From an uncultured Corynebacterium sp. (GTDB taxonomy: Bacteria; Actinomycetota; Actinomycetes; Mycobacteriales; Mycobacteriaceae), in the NCBI RefSeq assembly GCF_902489365.1, contig NZ_CABTZR010000095.1:1-7156 (forward strand): 7,156 nt of DNA, written 5' to 3'. Below, piece by piece: positions 1 to 6,128 of this stretch. Below the pieces are notes generated by a model. That model worked only from the letters and a program-made list of their open reading frames with translations, had not been told where the DNA came from and did not search any database. Made by a program: the position numbers and the translations under genes. Each line of letters opens with the position of its first letter. The stretch's first letter is position 1.

Positions 1-31
1 ACAGTTCCCCCGCCACAGGCGGGGGAACTGT
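1..31 (-). terminator. GC-rich perfect hairpin, probable terminator of the ATP-grasp-like gene
   Basis: ACAGTTCCCCCGCC (1-14) pairs perfectly with GGCGGGGGAACTGT (18-31) around an ACA loop. It lies about 40 bp beyond the minus-strand stop codon at 71-73, so it suits transcription termination of that gene. The minus-strand T-run that would confirm an intrinsic terminator would fall outside the window. There is no T-run on the plus-strand side, so any plus-strand activity is uncertain. Confidence 0.7.
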
Positions 32-43
32 CACAAGCTTGTG
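32..43. repeat. 12-bp perfect palindrome CACAAGCTTGTG
   Basis: The sequence is its own reverse complement and directly abuts the hairpin at 1-31. It lies in the 3' untranslated region of the minus-strand gene. It could form a small extra stem or be a protein-binding site; nothing in the window decides between these or rules out chance. Confidence 0.4.
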
Positions 44-70
44 CTCAAAAGCTAGTGCACAGCAACGCGC

Positions 71-1129
71 TTAGGCGTGCTTGGCCTCCACGCGCTTGAT
101 GGCCTCAGCAGCCACCTTCTCCTGAATGCCCATGTCCAGCTCAGAGGTGAAGCCCACGCAGGAGCAGTTGATCTCACCGAGGACGTAGGTGTCCTCACCG
201 TTCTCGCCGTCAGCCAGCATGAAGTCTGCGGTCCAGATCAGCGGGATGTTGTCGCCACCGAGCTTCTCAGCGATGACCGGGCGAACGTCAGCGAACATGT
301 CGACCAGCTCCTGCCACTCCTCCGGCTTCTGGTAGGTGTACTTGGCACCAGAGAACAGGGTGGCTGAGAAGGCATCGCCACCCTCAGCCGGTTTCTTGTG
401 CACCACGAAGACCGGGTCCGGGCCCACGAGAAGAATACGGATCTCACCCTCAACAATGCGCGGCATGAAGCGCATGTCCACGAGCATGCCGTTGTCACCC
501 ACGATGTACTGGTCGCAGAAGTCCATGAACTCACCGAGCTCGCGCTCCTCAGTGTGGTTGTCCACAGCCTCGGTGCACTTGATCTTGGTATCGAGCGGCA
601 GTGCGGTGCCCGGTTCGACAGACTCGGCCAGTTTCTCGTCGGCAAGGCGCACGCGCCAAATGCCGGAGCCGGTGGAACCGCGGTTCTGCTTGAGCACGCG
701 CTCGCCGTAGGACAGCGAGGTCGGGAAGGTCTTGTGGAAGGACTCGACGTCGTAGTAAGCGGCGGTGTCAGCCGGAACCAGGTCCGTGTCATTGAGCTTG
801 ACCAGGGCGTCTTTGGCACCGTAGGCCATCATCTCGTACGGGGTAGACATGCCGACCAGTCCGGCCTCGGACAGTTTGGTGAGCAGATCGAAGTAGCCCT
901 TCTCACCGCCTGGAATGTTGCCCGGGTTCACGCGAGAGATGTAAGCATCGAAGTTCTCAGATACGTACTCGAAGAGCTTCTCAGACCACTCAGGGCGGTA
1001 GAACACGACCTCGGCGTGCCAACCTGCATCCTTGATGCAGTCGACGATCGGCATGGTGTCCTTACGGTGTCCGTTGATCTGCTTATCGGATCCGCCCTCA
1101 ACCTCGAAGACGACGATTGCTTTGTGCAC
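71..1129 (-). CDS. ATP-grasp-like protein of unknown substrate (tentative Cj0069 family)
   Basis: This is a 352-residue soluble protein with no signal peptide or membrane segment. Visible ATP-grasp features are a glycine-rich nucleotide loop after a lysine (VLKQNRGSTGSG, residues 145-156, Lys147), a charged strand EIRILLVG (229-236, Arg231), and a metal-site pattern of Asp302 in TADFML followed by Glu319 and Asn321 in GEINCSCVGF. In the ATP-grasp superfamily these groups bind ATP and Mg2+ and activate a carboxylate as an acyl-phosphate for ligation to an amine or thiol, so a ligase role is inferred. The N-terminal part (about 1-120) resembles a pre-ATP-grasp fold. I recall homologs annotated only as 'Cj0069 family', without a known substrate. 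The start is GTG at 1129, preceded by GGAAGGGA six bases upstream. The gene is transcribed alone, divergently from the sulfurtransferase gene. The gene call is secure; the function is not. Confidence 0.93.
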   Translation of the reverse strand: MHKAIVVFEVEGGSDKQINGHRKDTMPIVDCIKDAGWHAEVVFYRPEWSEKLFEYVSENFDAYISRVNPGNIPGGEKGYFDLLTKLSEAGLVGMSTPYEMMAYGAKDALVKLNDTDLVPADTAAYYDVESFHKTFPTSLSYGERVLKQNRGSTGSGIWRVRLADEKLAESVEPGTALPLDTKIKCTEAVDNHTEERELGEFMDFCDQYIVGDNGMLVDMRFMPRIVEGEIRILLVGPDPVFVVHKKPAEGGDAFSATLFSGAKYTYQKPEEWQELVDMFADVRPVIAEKLGGDNIPLIWTADFMLADGENGEDTYVLGEINCSCVGFTSELDMGIQEKVAAEAIKRVEAKHA

Positions 1130-1135
1130 AGTGAT

Positions 1136-1143
1136 TCCCTTCC
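1136..1143 (-). promoter_or_regulatory. Ribosome binding site of the ATP-grasp-like gene
   Basis: On the minus strand GGAAGGGA lies six bases before the GTG at 1129. It supports this non-ATG start. Confidence 0.7.
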
Positions 1144-1171
1144 ACTAGGGGGTTAGTGAGTGTCACTTCTT

Positions 1172-1177
1172 AAAATA
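1172..1177 (-). promoter_or_regulatory. Weak candidate -10 element for the minus-strand gene
   Basis: On the minus strand TATTTT stands within GGGTTATTTTAAG, about 45 bp upstream of the GTG start. It would give a leader of roughly 35 nt. No convincing -35 hexamer is found at 16-19 bp, which is common in corynebacterial promoters but leaves the call weak. The rest of the 289-bp divergent region holds the plus-strand promoter described separately and no gene that I can support. Confidence 0.25.
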
Positions 1178-1251
1178 ACCCAGGTTGGACCCTCGCGCTC
1201 ACCCAGAAAAGCACCCCCGAAAAGGAATAAAATGCAAGCGTACCGCAGTTT

Positions 1252-1281
1252 TTGGCCGCTGACCTGCAGACTTGTTATAAC
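1252..1281 (+). promoter_or_regulatory. Candidate promoter of the sulfurtransferase-like gene
   Basis: TTGGCC (1252-1257) and TATAAC (1276-1281) are separated by 18 bp. The -10 matches the corynebacterial TAnnnT-type core well and the -35 matches TTGACA at four of six positions. Transcription would start near 1288 and give a leader of about 130 nt. A second -10-like hexamer, TAAAAT at 1228-1233, lacks any -35 partner. Confidence 0.5.
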
Positions 1282-1403
1282 CAGTGAACGTGCAGCAGCG
1301 CTAACCGCAGAAGAAATGTATCCAACACCACAAATATGCCTCCCCCGTGACCACATGTCCGCCCAGCACGCTAGAGTTGAACCGAACGTCCCCCCTCAAC
1401 GAG

Positions 1404-1412
1404 AAAGGCAGG
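1404..1412 (+). promoter_or_regulatory. Ribosome binding site that selects the GTG start at 1419
   Basis: AAAGGCAGG lies 6-10 bases upstream of GTG 1419. The alternative in-frame GTG at 1347 has only a C-rich sequence before it. Residues encoded between 1347 and 1418 do not resemble the family, so 1419 is preferred. Confidence 0.65.
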
Positions 1413-1418
1413 TGGACC

Positions 1419-2279
1419 GTGGCCGAATTCGACCCGAATCCCCCTTTCCAGGAATACGCGCACCCCGAGCGTCTCGTGTCCGCACCGTGGCTTTCCGCGC
1501 GACTGGGCATCAACGGCCTCCACGTCATCGAGGTTGATGAGGACTCACTCCTCTACGACATCGGCCACATCCCCACTGCGATCCGCATCAACGTCCAAAC
1601 TGAGCTGCTCGACAGCACAACGAGGGACATCATCAGCGCAGAGGACTTCACCGCACTCCTCCGCTCCAAGGGTATTGAGCGCGACGATACCGTCGTCCTC
1701 TACGGCGACAAGTCCAACTGGTGGGCCGCTTTCGCGCTCTGGGTCTTCGAGCTCTATGGCCACGAGGACGTGCGGCTTCTCGACGGTGGACGGGACGCCT
1801 GGATGTCCGAAGAACGCGACACCTCCTTCATGGTCCCAGAGCCTTCTGCATCCTCCTACCCGGAGGTTTCCCGCGAGGAATCCTCACGCATTTTCGTCGA
1901 CGAGCTGCGTGACTCCTTAGCCACGGTGGTGGACACCCGCAGCCCAGAGGAGTTCTGTGGCGAGGCCGCCCACCAGACCGGAGCCGGCGAGTCCGCCTAC
2001 GGCACCACGATGACCCACGGCCACATTCCCGGTGCCATCAACCTCGAATGGGATCGCGCGATTTACCCGAACGGCTGCTTCCGCGCGCTGAGCGAACTGA
2101 AGGTCAACTACGGCGAGCTCGAGCCAGCAACGGAGACCGTCCTCTACTCCCACGTCGGAGCCCAGGCCGCGCACACCTGGTTCGTCCTCAAGTATCTACT
2201 CGGATTCGAGGCGCCACGCGTCTACGACGGCTCGTGGGCAGAATGGGGCAACATGGTTCGCATGCCCGTTGAGCGCTAG
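1419..2279 (+). CDS. Two-domain rhodanese-like sulfurtransferase homolog lacking the catalytic cysteine
   Basis: The 286-residue protein has the tandem rhodanese architecture of actinobacterial CysA/ThtR thiosulfate:cyanide sulfurtransferases. The N-terminal domain (about 18-137) contains YDIGHIP and VVLYGDKSNWWAAFALWVFE. The C-terminal domain (about 160-283) contains VVDTRSPEEF (Asp172), HGHIPGAINLEW and the signature end YDGSWAEWGNMVRMP. In active members the C-terminal domain carries Cys-Arg-Ile-Gly-Glu-Arg before SSHTWFVL, where the Cys accepts sulfane sulfur. Here the same place reads YSHVGAQAAHTWFVLKYLLG, so the nucleophile is Ser244 (codon 2148-2150) and the loop arginine and glutamate are also lost. 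The equivalent N-domain position, about Asp97, has no Cys either, as is usual for that domain. The only cysteines lie in EEFCGEA and NGCFRAL. By homology this would be called thtR or cysA, but sulfurtransferase activity is doubtful; a binding or regulatory role, or loss of function, are alternatives. The reading frame is intact, with its own promoter and terminator. Confidence 0.93.
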   Translation: MAEFDPNPPFQEYAHPERLVSAPWLSARLGINGLHVIEVDEDSLLYDIGHIPTAIRINVQTELLDSTTRDIISAEDFTALLRSKGIERDDTVVLYGDKSNWWAAFALWVFELYGHEDVRLLDGGRDAWMSEERDTSFMVPEPSASSYPEVSREESSRIFVDELRDSLATVVDTRSPEEFCGEAAHQTGAGESAYGTTMTHGHIPGAINLEWDRAIYPNGCFRALSELKVNYGELEPATETVLYSHVGAQAAHTWFVLKYLLGFEAPRVYDGSWAEWGNMVRMPVER

Positions 2280-2290
2280 CAACACGCCGA

Positions 2291-2328
2291 AATAAGCCCG
2301 CATCCGCGCTGGTGCGGGTTTATTTTTT
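2291..2328 (+). terminator. Intrinsic terminator of the sulfurtransferase-like gene
   Basis: AATAAGCCCGCA (2291-2302) pairs with TGCGGGTTTATT (2313-2324) through 12 positions with one G-U wobble, around a 10-nt loop. A run of six T (2323-2328) follows. It starts 11 bp after the stop codon. Confidence 0.9.
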
Positions 2329-2357
2329 GACACGAAACCAAGATGTGAAGGTATCCT
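2327..2357 (+). promoter_or_regulatory. Candidate accBC promoter, -35 embedded in the preceding terminator tail
   Basis: A perfect TTGACA (2327-2332) and TATCCT (2352-2357) are 19 bp apart, slightly longer than the optimum. The first two bases of the -35 are the last two of the upstream terminator T-run. Transcription would start near 2364 and give a leader of about 57 nt. In C. glutamicum accBC is known to be repressed by FasR; I could not identify a FasR operator here with confidence. Confidence 0.55.
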
Positions 2358-2403
2358 CATGTTTTGGTGTGCAAGAATAGTACGCAGTCCTATCACAAAT
2401 CAT

Positions 2404-2412
2404 GGAGGAGGG
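2404..2412 (+). promoter_or_regulatory. Strong ribosome binding site of accBC
   Basis: GGAGGAGGG lies eight bases before the GTG at 2421 and fixes that codon as the start. The in-frame TTG at 2364 has no comparable site and would place this Shine-Dalgarno inside the coding region. Confidence 0.85.
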
Positions 2413-2420
2413 TTCCTGCC

Positions 2421-4193
<1,773 letters not shown>

Positions 4194-4204
4194 CCTCGGA
4201 AGGC

Positions 4205-4762
4205 ATGAGCGTTAACGATTCTGAGTTCGGCGTACGGTTGGCCAAGGAGCACGACCGTACCTACCTCTCCCGCCTCCTTTTCCTCGCCGATGTCCTCGGT
4301 GACGAGGACGCCCATATCGGGGATTTCCACACGCCTGATGTGGGGATGTACGTCGATGAATGGTCTCCCCATGTCGATGGCGGCGTCATCGCCGTGTCCA
4401 GCCACCGGGTCCCCGTCGGTGGTGCGTGGCTGCGCTACTACACCACTGAAACGAAGGGTGCTGCCTACGCAGGCAACCCCGAAGCGGATCCTTTTGATGA
4501 GTCCCAGTGGGCCACAGACCTCGATCCAGAGGAGATCCCCGAGCTCTTCATTGCTGTGGAGTCCCGCTACAGGGGCCTAGGCGCTGGACGACGCCTCCTG
4601 CGCAACGCCTGCGACCTCGCCGAGGCGCAGGAAGCCCCGGCCATTTCGCTGTGGATTGAGCCGGAGAACACTGGCGCCCGCAAGCTGTATGAATCCGAGG
4701 GCTTCGTCGACATCGACGTCCCGGGCCGTCCGGATGCCCACGTGATGCTCAAGCGTTTCTAG
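4205..4762 (+). CDS. GNAT family N-acetyltransferase
   Basis: This 185-residue protein has the Gcn5-related acetyltransferase fold. Motif A appears as FIAVESRYRGLGAGRRLL, with the acetyl-CoA pyrophosphate loop R-G-L-G-A-G at residues 123-128. Motif B is IEPENTGARKLYESEGF, with Asn155 and the likely general-acid Tyr162, as in RimI-like enzymes. The acceptor substrate cannot be read from the sequence; protein N-termini, lysines or small amines are all possible. The gene begins 11 bp after the accBC stop and no terminator lies between them, so the two are probably cotranscribed. The only Shine-Dalgarno-like stretch, GGAAGG at 4198-4203, ends one base before the ATG. That is too close for normal use and suggests coupling to accBC termination. 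No other in-frame start lies upstream. A TTG at residue 12 is an unlikely alternative. Confidence 0.93.
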   Translation: MSVNDSEFGVRLAKEHDRTYLSRLLFLADVLGDEDAHIGDFHTPDVGMYVDEWSPHVDGGVIAVSSHRVPVGGAWLRYYTTETKGAAYAGNPEADPFDESQWATDLDPEEIPELFIAVESRYRGLGAGRRLLRNACDLAEAQEAPAISLWIEPENTGARKLYESEGFVDIDVPGRPDAHVMLKRF

Positions 4763-4781
4763 CAGCACAAGTCCGCAAAGG

Positions 4782-4801
4782 GTGTCGACTATACTCGACG
4801 C
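4782..4801 (+). promoter_or_regulatory. Palindromic -10-containing element, copy 1
   Basis: GTGTCGA-CTATAC-TCGACGC is an inverted repeat of 7-bp arms with one mismatch. It contains a good -10-like TATACT at 4790-4795. Eighteen bases (4782-4799) are identical to copy 2, which begins 40 bp later. An operator overlapping a promoter is the simplest reading. No recognisable -35 lies upstream. The short intergenic stretch after the GNAT stop shows no terminator. Confidence 0.6.
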
Positions 4802-4821
4802 TTTCTCGATTTCCCCTAGAA

Positions 4822-4841
4822 GTGTCGACTATACTCGACAC
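4822..4841 (+). promoter_or_regulatory. Palindromic -10-containing element, copy 2, abutting the ATPase start codon
   Basis: GTGTCGACTATACTCGACAC is a perfect inverted repeat, with 7-bp arms and a 6-bp spacer CTATAC. Its TATACT (4830-4835) would place the transcription start at about 4842-4843, the A of the ATG at 4843. Such a transcript would be leaderless, a frequent arrangement in corynebacteria. A protein bound to the palindrome would block RNA polymerase directly. Confidence 0.6.
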
Positions 4842-4842
4842 C

Positions 4843-6066
4843 ATGGCTGGCCTCATTCCTCGCCCAAATTATCTTGCAAAATTGCACGCGATCGAGGATC
4901 GTGACCTTGTGCGTATAGTCACGGGTGTGCGTCGCTGCGGAAAGTCCGCATTGCTTTCCTTATATCGACAGGATCTCCTCAACTCGGGAGTGCCTGCTAC
5001 AGACATTCTCGTCATTAATTTTGAGGACGCACGTAATGATCGGCTCCGTGAGCCGCATGCCTTCCATTCTTTCGTCGAGGAAGCCCTAGACCAAGGGCTT
5101 CGCTATCTCCATGTCGACGAAGTGCAAGAGCTCGAAGACTGGGCAAGAATCATTAACTCGTTAAGGCTCAATGATGATCTCGAAATCACTCTCACTGGTT
5201 CGAATGCCTCTATGTTTGCTGACGAATCCCTTACATTTCTTGCCGGCCGCTACATAGAGCTTCGAATGCTCCCCTTGTCATTAAGCGAGTTCACTGCCTT
5301 CACCCATCGTGAAAAGTCATCGCCAACGATCCCGACTGCCGAAGACTTTTCGGCGTGGATGCGAATCGGCGGGTTCCCTGCAAGTGTGCTGGCAAACGAT
5401 GTCGGAGTTGCCTCAGATTTCAATCGTGCGCTTTTCGATTCGATTTTTACCCGAGACATCGCTCTTCGTGGCCAAATCCGTGATACATCGACGTTCCTAC
5501 GTCTTGCTCAATTCATCTTCGATAATTCTGGTTCAGAGCTATCCACCCGCCGAATCCGCGGAGTTCTTAAAGCAGATGGATACGCTAGCTCCTCTGAAAC
5601 CATCGATCGCTACCTCGAGTTGATGGAGGACGCCCACCTGCTATACCGCTGTCGCAGCCGTGATACTAAGGGAAAACAATGGCTGAGAAGCAACGGTAAG
5701 TACTACTTCGTAGATCCAGGATTACGTAATGCCGTACTTGGTTCCCGTGATTTCAACTTGGGCCACGACCTTGAGAATATGGTGTTTCTCGAGCTTCTTC
5801 GCCGAGACTATGAGGTGTCCACTGGCTCAGTCCCAGACGGGGAAATAGATTTCATCGCAACTCGTGGGGATGACACTTTTTACGTGCAGGTAGCTTACGC
5901 CACCTCAGAACCTTCTACACTGGAACGAGAATTAGCCCCGTTCGCGCATACCCCGGCTGGCTCACGCTGCATACTCATCACGCTAGACCGATTTCCACCG
6001 CCGACAGGCCACGTCCATTGGGTCGATGGCCTTGCGTTCCTGGCCGGACAAGACCTAGCCCCTTAA
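4843..6066 (+). CDS. ATP-binding protein of the AAA_14/DUF4143 family
   Basis: This 407-residue protein belongs to a widespread family of P-loop ATPases with a C-terminal DUF4143 domain; their cellular role is unsettled. Visible in order are LIPRPNYL at the N-terminus, Walker A GVRRCGKS (residues 28-35), Walker B LHVDE with Asp92-Glu93, LTGSN (117-121), the family stretch GRYIELRMLPLSLSEF (135-150), GGFP (176-179), FVDPGLRN (289-296), and a PD-(D/E)XK-like C-terminal segment from GHDLENMVFLELL through EIDF (Asp336) to YVQVAY (347-352). In the last segment the usual E-x-K reads Gln-Val-Ala, so nuclease activity is doubtful. A GTG at 4822 would add seven residues, but it lies inside the palindrome and has no ribosome binding site. 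ATG 4843 fits the family N-terminus and a leaderless message. GC content is visibly lower than in neighbours (25 of 60 bases at 5161-5220 against 45 of 60 at 2881-2940), which suggests horizontal acquisition. Confidence 0.92.
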   Translation: MAGLIPRPNYLAKLHAIEDRDLVRIVTGVRRCGKSALLSLYRQDLLNSGVPATDILVINFEDARNDRLREPHAFHSFVEEALDQGLRYLHVDEVQELEDWARIINSLRLNDDLEITLTGSNASMFADESLTFLAGRYIELRMLPLSLSEFTAFTHREKSSPTIPTAEDFSAWMRIGGFPASVLANDVGVASDFNRALFDSIFTRDIALRGQIRDTSTFLRLAQFIFDNSGSELSTRRIRGVLKADGYASSSETIDRYLELMEDAHLLYRCRSRDTKGKQWLRSNGKYYFVDPGLRNAVLGSRDFNLGHDLENMVFLELLRRDYEVSTGSVPDGEIDFIATRGDDTFYVQVAYATSEPSTLERELAPFAHTPAGSRCILITLDRFPPPTGHVHWVDGLAFLAGQDLAP

Positions 6067-6078
6067 ATACAGAAAGTA

Positions 6079-6128
6079 AACCCTCCTGCTTGGATGTTCT
6101 ATCTAAGCAGGAGGGTTCAGCGGTTTTT
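6079..6128. terminator. Bidirectional intrinsic terminator between convergent genes
   Basis: AACCCTCCTGCTT (6079-6091) pairs perfectly with AAGCAGGAGGGTT (6105-6117) around a 13-nt loop. On the plus strand a run of five T follows at 6124-6128. On the minus strand the hairpin is followed by TACTTTCTGTATTT, which is moderately T-rich. It lies between the ATPase stop (6066) and the pyc stop (6129), so it can serve both genes. Confidence 0.9.

Noticed and set aside
398..1156. 252-codon open frame on the plus strand, antisense to the ATP-grasp-like gene
   Set aside because: The minus-strand frame carries clear ATP-grasp motifs and a ribosome binding site. The plus frame is a low-complexity shadow typical of high-GC DNA.
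1228..1233. TAAAAT as the main plus-strand promoter -10
   Set aside because: It is a good hexamer but has no -35-like sequence at 16-19 bp. The TTGGCC/TATAAC pair at 1252-1281 is better.
1347..1418. Upstream GTG (1347) as the start of the sulfurtransferase-like gene
   Set aside because: It has no ribosome binding site and adds 24 residues unlike the family N-terminus. GTG 1419 has AAAGGCAGG at good spacing.
2364..2420. TTG (2364) as the accBC start
   Set aside because: This would put the strong GGAGGAGGG site inside the coding sequence. It coincides with the expected transcription start, and family length favours GTG 2421.
4782..4839. The two 18-bp repeats as a CRISPR fragment or insertion-element ends
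   Set aside because: There are only two copies, they are directly repeated and internally palindromic with a -10 box, and no cas genes or transposase are present. An operator/promoter reading is simpler.
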